Positions 49,234 to 58,604 are shown, counted from the stretch's first letter. The stretch: 64,000 bases of DNA from Marinobacter sp. NP-4(2019) (GCF_003994855.1 NZ_CP034142.1:3596001-3660000); one strand, 5' to 3'. Program-made: numbers and translations. The notes: generated from the sequence alone by a model not told the origin.

Positions 49234-49935
49234 ATGACAATGCAAACCGGTCCATCTCTGTCATCCACCCCCTGCTATCTGGGCGACAATAACCCGGAGA
49301 TCCACAGACGGCAGGCGGCTGGAGCCCAACAGGCACTGATTAACAGTCTGAGCCGGGTTTTCGGCATCCATCTGAGCAACGATACGACAACACCGGACCA
49401 CCGGTTCCTCAATGATCTGTCTCGCCTTTTCCAGCAGCGCAGGGTGGACACGGAACACGCACTGGAAAGGCACGATGCCCCCTGGGAGCACGTGTATCTG
49501 ATCCAGTACGGCATTCTGCGGCTCTTTCGGGAAGCCCCCAGCGGCAAGACCGCTGTACACCACTTTTTCACCGAGGGCGATATGGTCTGGCCGGTATTCG
49601 GTCGCAGCCGGACAGCCCGGAATACCCTTTGCCTGACCGCCGTCACGCCCGCAACGTTGTGGGTCGCAGACTTCTCGGCCTTCCGTTCAACCCTGCAGAA
49701 TCAGGGTGAAGGTGTCTGGAACGGTTTTGCCCTGGCGCTGACCGAAGAACTGGCCGAGCTCACCAGTATGCGTGAATTCCGCAAACAGACCATGTCGGCC
49801 AGGGAACGATACGTGCTGCTACTGGAGGAATATCCGGAACTGGTGAAACGGGTGCCGGACAACCAACTGGCCTCCTGGCTGGGGGTGGTGCCGGCCACGT
49901 TTTCCAGAATCAAGAGTGCCTTGAAACCAGAATAG
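49234..49935 (+). CDS. Crp/Fnr-family transcription regulator
   Basis: A 233-aa regulator with a cyclic-nucleotide-like beta-roll (HDAPWEHVYLIQYGILRLFRE, HHFFTEGDMVWPVFG) and a C-terminal HTH (VPDNQLASWLGVVPATFSRIKS). The N-terminus has a single Cys (TPCYLG) and no Fnr-type four-cysteine set, so it is not an oxygen-sensing Fnr or Anr. The ATG at 49234 or 49240 could start it. The ligand is unknown; neighbouring genes involve nitrate and nitric oxide. Confidence 0.85.
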   Translation: MTMQTGPSLSSTPCYLGDNNPEIHRRQAAGAQQALINSLSRVFGIHLSNDTTTPDHRFLNDLSRLFQQRRVDTEHALERHDAPWEHVYLIQYGILRLFREAPSGKTAVHHFFTEGDMVWPVFGRSRTARNTLCLTAVTPATLWVADFSAFRSTLQNQGEGVWNGFALALTEELAELTSMREFRKQTMSARERYVLLLEEYPELVKRVPDNQLASWLGVVPATFSRIKSALKPE

Positions 49936-50017
49936 CAATAACGGCCCGTGGGAAGGTTGCAAAAGTATCGCTCAGTATTTTTGAATGACTTCACGCAATC
50001 TTCATGCTTTATTCGTT

Positions 50018-50033
50018 GCGTACACCTGTACGC
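50018..50033. promoter_or_regulatory. FabR/DesT-like palindrome upstream of trhA
   Basis: GCGTACA-CC-TGTACGC is a perfect 7+7 palindrome 18 bases before the trhA ATG. It closely resembles the TetR-type FabR/DesT sites of fatty acid genes (AGCGTACA-N2-TGTTCGCT as recalled). No regulator gene is adjacent. Palindrome seen; identity inferred. Confidence 0.5.
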
Positions 50034-50051
50034 TGAAGTACGGTAGCAGCC

Positions 50052-50738
50052 ATGGCAGATCTGGATCCCAACGCGATGAAAACCCCGAAAACCGTACATA
50101 ACATCCATCACCGAATTGAAGAGTGGCTTAACAGCGCCACCCACGGACTGGGGGCGATTCTCAGCGTCATCGGCACCGTGGTGTTGATCGTCGCCGCCAG
50201 CCAACTGGGAGACGTCTGGAAGATTGTCAGCTTCGGTATATTTGGCGCATCGCTGATATTGCTGTACCTGGCTTCCGCTCTGTATCACGGTGTCCGCCAC
50301 CCGGAACTGAGGGCGGCGTTCAAAACCCTGGACCACTGCGCCATTTTTCTGCTTATCGCGGGGACTTACACACCATTTCTGCTGGTCAACATGCGCGGCA
50401 CGACGGGCTGGACACTGTTCGCGATTATCTGGTCCCTGGCCATCACCGGCGTTGTGCTCAAGGTTATTTTCAAGAACCGCTTCAAGCTGGCGAGGGTAGG
50501 CATCTATGTTGCGATGGGCTGGCTGATCACCTTTGCCTCATCGGACCTGGTGGCCAACCTGAGCGAAACGGCTCTGTACCTCACCATAGCAGGCGGGGTC
50601 GCTTATACTGCCGGCGTCATTTTTTACCTGGCTGACCGCATTCCTTATATGCATGCCGTGTGGCACCTGTTTGTGATCAGCGGCAGTGCTCTGCATTTCA
50701 GTGCCATTTACTACGGCGTGCTTCCCTACGCGGCCTGA
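50052..50738 (+). CDS. trhA: Haemolysin III family protein (TrhA)
   Basis: A 228-aa protein with seven hydrophobic helices, of the YqfA/TrhA (PAQR-related) family. Conserved residues: EEWLNSATHGLGAI near the N-terminus, LASALYHGVRH, LDHCAIFLLIAGTYTPF and AVWHLFVISGSALHF near the end. These His/Asp residues form the predicted metal site. Recent work on the family points to membrane-fluidity homeostasis rather than haemolysis. The FabR-like palindrome upstream would suit that role. Confidence 0.92.
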   Translation: MADLDPNAMKTPKTVHNIHHRIEEWLNSATHGLGAILSVIGTVVLIVAASQLGDVWKIVSFGIFGASLILLYLASALYHGVRHPELRAAFKTLDHCAIFLLIAGTYTPFLLVNMRGTTGWTLFAIIWSLAITGVVLKVIFKNRFKLARVGIYVAMGWLITFASSDLVANLSETALYLTIAGGVAYTAGVIFYLADRIPYMHAVWHLFVISGSALHFSAIYYGVLPYAA

Positions 50739-50971
50739 TCAGCAGGCCAGACTATTGCCTTCAGATGCCCCCGGGCAGCAGGGATGCTGCCATGTTCTGT
50801 CGCACTCCCCCCATCGGAAATGATTGGCTACCTCTCCTGCGCCTGGAATCAACTCGACTACTCCATTGGACGTATCCCCACCGTAACCAGCTGATTTTTA
50901 ATGATTCTAAATGGCCGCCTTCTGACTCCCAAACAACCAGAAATGCGAGAACCATGTCGTCAACCCTGTCC

Positions 50972-51014
50972 TTGATATTCGTCATGATCACCCGCCACCT
51001 TCCGTTTGCAAAAT
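50972..51014 (+). promoter_or_regulatory. narK promoter with ANR/FNR-like box
   Basis: TTGAT-ATTC-GTCAT (50972-50985) matches 8 of 10 FNR positions. CAAAAT (51009-51014) is a fair -10. A start near 51021 would put the box centre at about -42, the class II position. The rest of the 342-base gap (50739-51080) shows nothing else recognisable. This fits a nitrate carrier induced without oxygen. Confidence 0.5.
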
Positions 51015-51080
51015 GACACCCATAGCCCAAAAACCACGATTACCGTGGCTCCGGGTCAGCAAACTCAAGGAGCAGCTATC

Positions 51081-52672
51081 ATGGCAAAAACCAACGCTGA
51101 CATTGCACTCTGGGATGTCGAGAACGAAAGATTCTGGGAAGACGAAGGCAGGAGCGTTGCTACCCGCAACCTGTGGATTTCCATCCCCAGCCTGCTGATG
51201 GGCTTCGCCATCTGGTTGATGTGGGGAATGATCACCACCCAGATGAAAAATCTGGGTTTTCCCTTCACCATAGAACAACTGTTCACCCTCACCGCCATTG
51301 CGGGACTCTCTGGCGCCACCTTGCGAATTCCCGCCTCATTCATGATCAAAATCGCCGGTGGCCGCAACACCGTGTTCCTGACCACGGCCCTGTTGATTAT
51401 CCCCGCTCTGGGTACCGGTATTGCGCTGATGAATCCCGAGACCCCATTCATCGTCTTTCAGGCGCTGGCTCTGCTCTCGGGCATTGGTGGGGGCAACTTT
51501 GCCTGCTCCATGAGCAACATCAGTTCCTTCTTCCCGAAGAGCAAGCAAGGTTATGGTCTGGGTATGAACGCCGGGCTGGGTAACTTTGGCGTCACCACCA
51601 TGCAGATCCTGATTCCCCTGGTGATGACGGTTGGCATTTTTGGCGCACTGGCAGGCGGGCCGATGGAGCTGCAAAATCCGAGTGGCACGCTGATCGGGCG
51701 AATAGAAGCCGGCACCGACACCTGGATTCAGAACGCCGGCTTTATCTGGCTGCTCTTCCTGATTCCGCTGGCCCTTGCCAGCTGGTTTGGCATGAACAAC
51801 CTGCGCACCATTTCCCCGAATCCGGGCAACCCTGCCTCAGCCTTCGGTAAAATTCTTGGCCTGTACGGCGTTGGTCTTGTCACCTCCGTGGTCGGGGTTT
51901 ATGCACTGGGCATTCTGAATATGTGGGTGGCGCTGCCACTGACCATCGTTCTGACACTGGTTCTCCTGCGACTGATCCCGGGTGACATTAAACCCAACAT
52001 CCAGAAGCAGTTTGCCATTTTCAGCAACAAGCACACCTGGTCGATGACCGTACTGTACATCCTCACCTTCGGTTCATTCATCGGGTTCTCCGCTGCACTG
52101 CCCCTGTCCATCAGCGTTATCTTCGGCAACATGATGGACGTGGCCGCGGACGGCACCGTGACCCGCATTACCAACCCCAACGCCCCAAGTGCCCTGACCT
52201 GGGCCTGGATGGGACCCTTCGTGGGCGCACTGATTCGCCCGGTGGGGGCTGGATCTCCGACAAGATGGGCGGCTCCATCGTCACCCAGCTCATCTCTGCG
52301 GTCATGGTAGTGGCGTCGGTGGCAACAGGCTACGTGATGATGCTGGCCTACAACTCAACCGATCCCAACGCCTACTTCCCACTGTTCCTGGCTCTGTTCA
52401 TCGTGATGTTCGCCGCCAGCGGCATTGGCAACGGCTCTACCTTCCGCAGCATCGGCGTGATCTTCGACCAGCAACAAAAAGGCCCGGTGCTTGGCTGGAC
52501 CTCCGCCGTCGCCGCCTATGGCGCCTTCATCGCTCCCAGGGTAATGGGGCAGGAAATCCAGGCAGGCACTCCCGAGGTGGCCATGTATGGGTTCGCCGTG
52601 TTCTACGCAGTGTGCCTGGTGGTGAACTGGTGGTTCTATCTACGCAAGGGAGCCTACATCAAGAACCCATAA
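51081..52672 (+). pseudogene. narK: NarK-type nitrate/nitrite transporter, frameshifted in a G run
   Basis: Twelve-helix MFS carrier of the Escherichia coli NarK type. The ATG at 51081 follows AAGGAG. The first frame runs to 52310, covering about 387 native residues, including FACSMSNISSFFPKSKQGYG and GMNAGLGNFGV (nitrate signature). At GALIRPVG the frame shifts: VGAGSPTRWAA replaces the expected VGGWISDKMGG. The rest continues in another frame to 52672 (GGSIVTQLISAVMVV to RKGAYIKNP). One extra G in the five-G run at 52244-52248 restores about 530 residues. As with ubiV, this may be a base-calling error. Confidence 0.88.
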
Positions 52673-52698
52673 GGGATAGCGGGAATACTCAGAGTTTT

Positions 52699-52724
52699 AG
52701 CCGACGCTCTCTAAAAAGTCGGCT
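52699..52724 (+). other. Intercistronic hairpin between the two narK genes
   Basis: AGCCGAC and GTCGGCT form a 7-base stem with a 12-base A-rich loop, 27 bases after the first narK stop. It may be a partial terminator or a processing site; no T tract beyond TTT. Confidence 0.4.
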
Positions 52725-52762
52725 TTCGAAACATTGTCTATCGACTGTCAAGAGGAAAGGCC

Positions 52763-54124
52763 ATGGCCACAACCCCATCAAGACCAGAGCAAAATCGGGC
52801 GCTTGGCATATCCACATTTGCCTTCACCCTGTGTTTCGCTGTCTGGACCATCTTTTCCATCATCGGCATCAAAATCAGCCAGGATTTCAACCTGTCGGAT
52901 ACCCAACTGGGTCTGTTGATGGCCACGCCGATCCTCACCGGTTCCATCAGCCGGCTGTTCCTGGGAATCTGGACGGACCGATACGGTGGCCGTTGGGTGT
53001 TCGGTGTTCTGATGCTGACCACCTCCCTATGCGTTTACCTGCTGACCTTTGCCAACAGTTATCCGATGTTGCTGATTGGAGCCCTGGGAGTGGGCCTGGC
53101 GGGTGGCTCTTTCATCGTGGGCGTGACCTACACCGCAGCCTGGTTCGAGCGGGATCGTCAGGGAACGGCACTGGGTATTTTTGGAGCGGGTAACGTTGGT
53201 GCCGCGGTCACAAACTTTGGTGCGCCTTTCCTGCTGGTGGCTCTCGGCTGGCAAGGCACAGCCCAGGTTTATGCCACGGTGCTCGCTATCATGGGCGTAT
53301 TGTTCATCATCCTGGCCAAGGAAGATCCGCTCGCCGCGGAGCGCGCCCAAAGCCAGTCCCGGTCCTTTCTGGAGCAGATGAAGCCCCTGAAAGAGCTTCG
53401 GGTGTGGCGCTTCGCGCTCTACTATTTCTTCGTATTCGGCGCCTTTGTCGCCCTGGCTCTCTGGCTGCCTCACTACCTGATCGGGGTGTACGGCCTGAAT
53501 GTGAAAACTGCCGGCATGATCGCCGCGCTATATACTATCCCTGCGTCGCTATTCCGCATTCTTGGCGGTTGGATGTCGGACCGCTTCGGTGCCCGTCGCG
53601 TCATGTACTGGACATTTATTGCGTCTGTGGTGTGTACGTTCCTGCTCAGCTATCCACCGACCGAATACGTGGTAAAGGGTATAAACGGCGACATTCGCTT
53701 CTTCCTGGAGATCAGCCTGGTTCCGTTTGTAGCACTCATATTCATACTTGGCTTTTTCATGTCACTGGGCAAGGCCGCCGTCTACAAGCATATTCCGGTG
53801 TACTACCCCGGGCATGTCGGCGCAGTTGGTGGCGTTGTCGGGATGATTGGCGGTCTTGGCGGTTTCCTTCTGCCTCTGACCTTCGGCATCCTCAATGACA
53901 TCACCGGGGTCTGGCAAAGCAGCTTCATGCTGATGTTCGTGATTGTGGCTGCCGCCCTGGGCTGGATGCACTACGCGATCCGCTCCGCCGAGCGTGTGGA
54001 ATGGGCTGCCCATGAGACCAAAACCGATCTGCCGGAGTTGGCCTCGCCGCAGCTGTTCTATCCGCTGAACCGACCGGTCAGACATGATTCCCTGACCACA
54101 AACGGCCACGCGCCACTGAAGTAA
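52763..54124 (+). CDS. narK: NarK1-type nitrate transporter (MFS)
   Basis: A second nitrate/nitrite MFS carrier, 453 aa. LLMATPILTGSISRLFLGIWTDRYGGRWVFGVL and GLAGGSFIVGVTYTAAWFERDRQGTALGIFGAGNVG show the type I (NarK1, proton-linked) pattern: shorter and with a different nitrate signature than NarK2-type. AGAGGAAAGG precedes the ATG. In Pseudomonas narK1 usually precedes narK2; here the order is reversed, and no narGHJI is within the window. Ends 22 bases before a terminator. Confidence 0.9.
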   Translation: MATTPSRPEQNRALGISTFAFTLCFAVWTIFSIIGIKISQDFNLSDTQLGLLMATPILTGSISRLFLGIWTDRYGGRWVFGVLMLTTSLCVYLLTFANSYPMLLIGALGVGLAGGSFIVGVTYTAAWFERDRQGTALGIFGAGNVGAAVTNFGAPFLLVALGWQGTAQVYATVLAIMGVLFIILAKEDPLAAERAQSQSRSFLEQMKPLKELRVWRFALYYFFVFGAFVALALWLPHYLIGVYGLNVKTAGMIAALYTIPASLFRILGGWMSDRFGARRVMYWTFIASVVCTFLLSYPPTEYVVKGINGDIRFFLEISLVPFVALIFILGFFMSLGKAAVYKHIPVYYPGHVGAVGGVVGMIGGLGGFLLPLTFGILNDITGVWQSSFMLMFVIVAAALGWMHYAIRSAERVEWAAHETKTDLPELASPQLFYPLNRPVRHDSLTTNGHAPLK

Positions 54125-54146
54125 CAGCATCACTTGCGCTATCTTC

Positions 54147-54171
54147 GCCCCCGCTTGCCGGGGGCTTTTTT
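54147..54171 (+). terminator. Rho-independent terminator after narK1
   Basis: GCCCCC and GGGGGC form the stem with loop GCTTGCC, followed by TTTTTT. It closes the narK pair before the EVE gene. Confidence 0.85.
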
Positions 54172-54208
54172 CTATATAATGGAAATTTTCAAGCGTCCGG
54201 AGCGAAAC

Positions 54209-54664
54209 ATGGCAAAGTGGCTGGTAAAAACCGAACCGTCTGAATGCAGCATTGATGACTTTGCGAAGGCAGAGAACCAGACAATTCCCTGGGATGGTGT
54301 ACGCAATTACCAGGCACGGAATTTTCTGGCGGAGATGGCAGAGGGAGACGAGGTTTTCATCTACCATTCCAGCTGCAAACACATCGGTATCGCCGGTATC
54401 GTCAGGGTGGTTCGCAGTGCCTATCCGGATCCAACCCAGTTTGATCCCGACTCCCCCTACTACGATGAAAAAAGCACAAGGGAAAAGCCCCGCTGGCGGG
54501 CAGTGGATATGACTTATCTGCGGAAGCTGGACCGGTTGCTCCCACTCGATGAGATCAAGTCCATGCCCGGACTGGAGGGGTTGCCACTGATCAGGCGCGG
54601 TAACCGACTGTCAGTGATGCCCGTGACCGATGAGCAGTGGCAGATCATTCTCTCCACCGCCTGA
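54209..54664 (+). CDS. EVE-domain protein
   Basis: A 151-aa single EVE (PUA-like) domain, which in relatives binds modified nucleobases. Marks: MAKWLVKTEPSECSIDDFA, WDGVRNYQARNFLAEM and VFIYHSSCKHIGIAGIVRV. The ATG at 54209 follows GGAG and is the usual start. Stand-alone EVE proteins are common in proteobacteria with unknown cellular role. Neither neighbour suggests a restriction system. Confidence 0.92.
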   Translation: MAKWLVKTEPSECSIDDFAKAENQTIPWDGVRNYQARNFLAEMAEGDEVFIYHSSCKHIGIAGIVRVVRSAYPDPTQFDPDSPYYDEKSTREKPRWRAVDMTYLRKLDRLLPLDEIKSMPGLEGLPLIRRGNRLSVMPVTDEQWQIILSTA

Positions 54665-54742
54665 TTGAATAATGCGCTACCCAACCGGGCCTTTGGCCTT
54701 TAGAATTCGGGCTCCGCGAACTATCTGGAGCCGCTGACGTCC

Positions 54743-55573
54743 ATGTCGTCCGAATTGAGTCCAACCAACGGTTTTGAACAACTGCGCCGAATTGAAACCA
54801 GCAAGGTTTTTCAGGGCGCGGTCATTGCCATCATTATTCTGTCTGCACTGACCATTGGCGCCAAAACCTATGATATGCCACCTCTGGTCGAGCAGATCCT
54901 GGGGGTTCTCGATAATGCCATCACGCTGTTCTTCCTGATCGAGATTCTCTTCCGTTTCAGTGTCTGTGCTGACAAGAAACGGTTCCTCCTTGATGGCTGG
55001 AATCTGTTCGATACGCTGGTGGTCATTGGCAGCCTGATTCCCCTGGATAATTCCGAGGCCGTGCTGTTGGGCCGCCTATTGCGGGTCTTCCGGGTACTGC
55101 GCCTGGTTTCCGTGGTGCCGGAACTCCGGTTCCTGATCAACTCGCTGCTCAAGGCCATCCCACGCATGGGCTACATTGCCCTGCTGATGTTTATCATCTT
55201 TTATATCTACGCCGCCATGGGGTCGATGTTCTTTGCCAAGGTGGATGAAAATCTCTGGGGGGATGTGGCTATCGCCATGCTCACACTGTTCCGGGTCGCC
55301 ACGTTTGAGGACTGGACGGATGTTATGTACGCGACTATGGCACAGTACCCTCTGAGCTGGATTTACTACCTGACCTTTATCTTCCTGACCGCGTTTGTAT
55401 TCCTGAACATGATGATCGGGGCCATTCTGGAAGTGATGAGCGAGGAACAAAACGCCAAGCAGGCCCAGCAAGCCCATGACGAGCGGGACGAAATTGCCCG
55501 CCAGTTGCGGGCGGTACAGGAGCAGCTGAAAGAGCTGACTGAGCAGATGAGCGAGAGGCCCGGAAGCCGGTAG
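54743..55573 (+). CDS. Bacterial voltage-gated sodium channel (Nav/NaChBac-like)
   Basis: A 276-aa one-domain cation channel. S1-S3 fall at about residues 22-95, then the S4 sensor has Arg every third residue (GRLLRVFRVLRLVSVVPELR). The pore helix and selectivity filter reads FRVATFEDWTDVMY; Glu with Trp three later is the BacNav T-x-E-x-W pattern. S6 is FIFLTAFVFLNMMIGAILEVM. A C-terminal coiled coil (residues 235-270) typical of these tetrameric channels follows. Role in marine bacteria may be Na+ or pH homeostasis. Confidence 0.9.
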   Translation: MSSELSPTNGFEQLRRIETSKVFQGAVIAIIILSALTIGAKTYDMPPLVEQILGVLDNAITLFFLIEILFRFSVCADKKRFLLDGWNLFDTLVVIGSLIPLDNSEAVLLGRLLRVFRVLRLVSVVPELRFLINSLLKAIPRMGYIALLMFIIFYIYAAMGSMFFAKVDENLWGDVAIAMLTLFRVATFEDWTDVMYATMAQYPLSWIYYLTFIFLTAFVFLNMMIGAILEVMSEEQNAKQAQQAHDERDEIARQLRAVQEQLKELTEQMSERPGSR

Positions 55574-55603
55574 CCCCCGATTACTTTGCTGACAAAGAGT
55601 TCC

Positions 55604-55975
55604 TCAGAAAGGCTTGGTCATGGCCAGATGGAAAATGGCCATGACCTGAACCAGCGCCAAGACCGATGCCACCAATCGGACCGTCAGGCTTGCGGTCTGC
55701 TTCATTGCAAACACCCCCGCCACGATGTAACCAACCAGCAGAAAAATCTTGGCCGTCAGCCAGCCGTGGACAAACGGCATCCAGGGCGTGACAAACAACA
55801 GACTGATAGCGGCCACCAGCAGTACCGTATCGTTGGCGTGAGGAATCCAGCGTAATGGCGTCCGTCGCCAGTCGGGTTTACCCACCGCATCCAGCAACAG
55901 CCGCAAGGCGAACAGAGTAACGGTGAGGTACGCCGTGGTCATGTGAATCTGTTTCAGGATCAGGTAGGCGCTCAT
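55604..55975 (-). CDS. SirB2-family membrane protein
   Basis: A 123-aa protein with four membrane helices. SirB2 marks: LKQIHMTTAYLTVTLFALR and RWIPHANDTVLLVAAISLL, with His residues that might bind haem or quinone. Function is unknown in the family. Divergent from nnrS, with 130 bases between. Confidence 0.9.
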   Translation of the reverse strand: MSAYLILKQIHMTTAYLTVTLFALRLLLDAVGKPDWRRTPLRWIPHANDTVLLVAAISLLFVTPWMPFVHGWLTAKIFLLVGYIVAGVFAMKQTASLTVRLVASVLALVQVMAIFHLAMTKPF

Positions 55976-56105
55976 AGTTCATTCCGTTGTCAATCAAAGT
56001 GATAGCTGCATTGTACGCAAAGATACCGCCAACTGGGTATAGCTTTCCCCAATAACATTCATGCAAAATGATTCTTATAAATGCACCACCAGTGGAGCCA
56101 TACCC

Positions 56106-57284
56106 ATGCAGGCCACCTCAATGCCCGCCCGAATTAACAGGATCAGCCAACTCTTCAGCTACCCTTTTCGCATCTTTTTCCTCTCGATGGCGGTGCTGGC
56201 GCTGTTTGCCATTCCCGTCTGGGTACTGCAAGTCACTGGCGCCATTCAACTTCCGCTGGCGATACCCGGGCTGTTCTGGCACCAGCACGAAATGCTGTTT
56301 GGCTTCCTTGCTGCTGCCATCGCCGGCTTCCTGCTTACTGCAGTCTGCGTATGGACACAAACCGAACGCACCCATGGCACTCGCCTGGCCGCACTCTGGG
56401 GCGTCTGGCTGGCGGGCCGCTTGTTACTGGCCTTCGGCGCTGACCTCCCCGACTGGCTGGTACAGGGCGTCAACCTGGCGTTTCTGCCGTTGGTTATGGT
56501 GGATGCCGGCTGGCGCATATGGCAGGCCAGACAGAAACGGCAACTGATGATACTGGTGGTTCTGGGCTTGTTATGGCTCATGCAAATCGGTTTCGTAAGC
56601 CGGCTGGATCCGACCTTCAGTCACGGTGCGCTGATTGTTGCCATGGCTCTGATCAGCATTATCGGTGGCCGCATCACCCCCGCCTTCTCTGCCGGATGGC
56701 TCCGCCAGCGGGGGTTGGATACCTCAGTGGTCAAGACCGTGCCTGCACTGGACCTGGCGACATTTCTCAATATGGTCCTGTTGCTGGTTTCTCTGGTCAC
56801 GGGCTGGCAGACCGCCACAGCCATTCTCGCCACAACAGCCGCCACCTTGATACTGGTTCGCCTGGCAGGATGGAAAGGCTGGCTGGTCCGCAAAGAGCCG
56901 CTGCTCTGGATTCTGCACCTGTCCATACTCTGGGTTCCCGTTGCTCTTGTCCTGCTAGCCGGCTCCATACTTGCCGGCTGGCCGGCCGCGGCCTGGACCC
57001 ACGCCGCCGGCACAGGCGCCGTGGGCGGCCTGATTCTGGGCGTAATCGCGCGGGTCTCCCTGGGGCATACCGGGCGGCCGCTGGTGTTGCCGAAAGGTAT
57101 GGTGATCGCGTTCGTTGCCATTCATCTGGCTGCTGTGGTGCGCGTGCTGACGGCTTTCAGTGTCATCCCATGGCACCCGGGCATTGGCAGTAGTACAGTC
57201 CTGTGGTTTGCTGCCTATGGCATTTTTCTGATCCAGTACACCGGGATACTCACCAGCCCCAGGCCAGATGGTCGCCCCGGCTGA
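56106..57284 (+). CDS. nnrS: NnrS-family haem- and copper-linked membrane protein
   Basis: A 392-aa membrane protein with about 12 helices. Marks: FSYPFRIFFLSMAVLALFAI, FWHQHEMLFGFLAAAIAGFLLTAV and WTHAAGTGAVGGLILGVIARVSLGHTGR near the end. NnrS binds haem and copper and relieves nitrosative stress during denitrification. The ATG at 56106 is preceded by GTGGAG; an earlier start at 56061 would add 15 odd residues. No clear ANR/DNR box is visible. Confidence 0.92.
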   Translation: MQATSMPARINRISQLFSYPFRIFFLSMAVLALFAIPVWVLQVTGAIQLPLAIPGLFWHQHEMLFGFLAAAIAGFLLTAVCVWTQTERTHGTRLAALWGVWLAGRLLLAFGADLPDWLVQGVNLAFLPLVMVDAGWRIWQARQKRQLMILVVLGLLWLMQIGFVSRLDPTFSHGALIVAMALISIIGGRITPAFSAGWLRQRGLDTSVVKTVPALDLATFLNMVLLLVSLVTGWQTATAILATTAATLILVRLAGWKGWLVRKEPLLWILHLSILWVPVALVLLAGSILAGWPAAAWTHAAGTGAVGGLILGVIARVSLGHTGRPLVLPKGMVIAFVAIHLAAVVRVLTAFSVIPWHPGIGSSTVLWFAAYGIFLIQYTGILTSPRPDGRPG

Positions 57285-57366
57285 TAGTTTCATCAGTATA
57301 GAACCCCAGAAATAACAGGCCCCCGCAGAGGCCCGTTTATTAGGTTAAAGCCAAGGCTGTCGCTAT

Positions 57367-57900
57367 TCAGGCAGCCAGCTTTTGCTTCAACAGTTCTGCG
57401 AATACCTCTCTGGCCTCCCGGAAACGGGACGCCGGGAAATGAATGCTGATGCCTTCCAGCGCTGCCATCAACATTTCCAGGTGGGCATCCCAGCCAGCAC
57501 AGGAAATGGCCAGGAGGTGGTCGTTGGGCAGCGACAGTGTGAGGCTTAACAGCGTACCTGCCTGACACTCCCTCAGTTCCCAGGTCAGCGGCCTTTCCGG
57601 ATCCTCCCCGGCACTCCAGGAATAGGAAAGCAGCCGGTTCGGTTCGAACGCCTTGATACGACAATCAATTGGGGTGCCGCTGTTGCCAAAGTCCAACTTG
57701 ATTCGCCCGCCCTCTTTCTGCTCGAGGACACCGGGGGCCAGCCACCGACTAAGGCAGACCGAATCCGTCAACATTTTCCAGACGGATTCAGGCGAGTGAC
57801 CAAGTTCGCGATGCAACCTCACACAGATCCGGCTTCCATCGCGCCGGATGTCGCCATGGATATCAGGACACTCACCGGACATAGGTATTACCTCCCACAT
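57367..57900 (-). CDS. SRPBCC (AHSA1-like) domain protein
   Basis: A 177-aa START-like protein: RLHRELGHSPESVWKMLTD opens the domain and CLSRWLAPGVLEQKEGGRIKLDFG follows, typical of AHSA1/Aha1-type members. FEPNRLLSYSWSAGEDPERPLTWEL and WDAHLEMLMAALEG complete it. The start may be 57900 or the ATG 18 bases in (MSGECPD). Binds a hydrophobic ligand or protein partner; function unknown. It stands alone, with a 183-base gap before fabA. Confidence 0.82.
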   Translation of the reverse strand: MWEVIPMSGECPDIHGDIRRDGSRICVRLHRELGHSPESVWKMLTDSVCLSRWLAPGVLEQKEGGRIKLDFGNSGTPIDCRIKAFEPNRLLSYSWSAGEDPERPLTWELRECQAGTLLSLTLSLPNDHLLAISCAGWDAHLEMLMAALEGISIHFPASRFREAREVFAELLKQKLAA

Positions 57901-58083
57901 AAGCCGCTTTGTTCAGCGTTTATCCACACTATCAGCAGCCGTCTTATCGGTCTTTGACGACAATCAACGCCCCCCGACTCAGCAGGTTCTTTTAGCGGCA
58001 ATCATCCACTAAAGGTCAATAGCGACTCGCGAAATAACAGCTAAAGTATCAGTAAACCATTCTGTAACAGAGATAACGGCACT

Positions 58084-58593
58084 ATGTACCCGGATCATTT
58101 TGATAAAGAAGAGCTGATCAAATGCGGCCACGGCAAACTCTTCCCTGGCTCCATGCGGCTGCCCATTAATGAAATGCTGATGTTCGACCGCGTCACGCAT
58201 ATCGCAGACGATGATGGCCTGTATGGCAAGGGTAGCCTGGTAGCCGAACTCGACATCAACCCGGACCTCTGGTTCTTTAAGGTGCACTTTGTCGACGATC
58301 CCGTTATGCCCGGATGCCTGGGCCTGGACGCCATGTGGCAGTTGGTCGGGTTCTTCCTCGCCTGGGGTGGAGGTGAAGGCAAGGGACGTGCTCTCGGTGC
58401 TGGTGAAGTGAAATTTACCGGTCAGGTGCTACCCAGTGCCAAAAAGGTAACCTACCGCCTGGATCTCAAACGCGTGATCAGGCGCAAACTGACCATGGCG
58501 ATTGCCGATGGCCGAATGGAAGTGGACGGCCGTGAAATCTACACTGCCAAGGACCTCCGGGTTGGCATGTTCACCTCGACCGATGATTTTTAG
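58084..58593 (+). CDS. fabA: 3-hydroxydecanoyl-ACP dehydratase/isomerase (FabA)
   Basis: FabA introduces the cis double bond of unsaturated fatty acids. The 169-aa chain is one or two residues short of the 171 usual. The active site is FFKVHFVDDPVMPGCLGLDAMWQ: catalytic His (about residue 69) and Asp (about 83). Paired with fabB 11 bases downstream, the standard gammaproteobacterial arrangement. No FabR-like box is visible just upstream of it. Confidence 0.97.
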   Translation: MYPDHFDKEELIKCGHGKLFPGSMRLPINEMLMFDRVTHIADDDGLYGKGSLVAELDINPDLWFFKVHFVDDPVMPGCLGLDAMWQLVGFFLAWGGGEGKGRALGAGEVKFTGQVLPSAKKVTYRLDLKRVIRRKLTMAIADGRMEVDGREIYTAKDLRVGMFTSTDDF

Positions 58594-58604
58594 GAGTTAA
58601 CAAA

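Noticed and set aside
55990..56010. ATCA-AAG-TGAT palindrome near nnrS as an ANR/DNR or NsrR site
   Set aside because: Spacing is wrong for TTGAT-N4-ATCAA and it does not resemble the NsrR motif.
57310..57345. Bidirectional terminator between nnrS and the SRPBCC gene
   Set aside because: Only GGCC self-pairing is possible; no stable stem plus T tract could be drawn.
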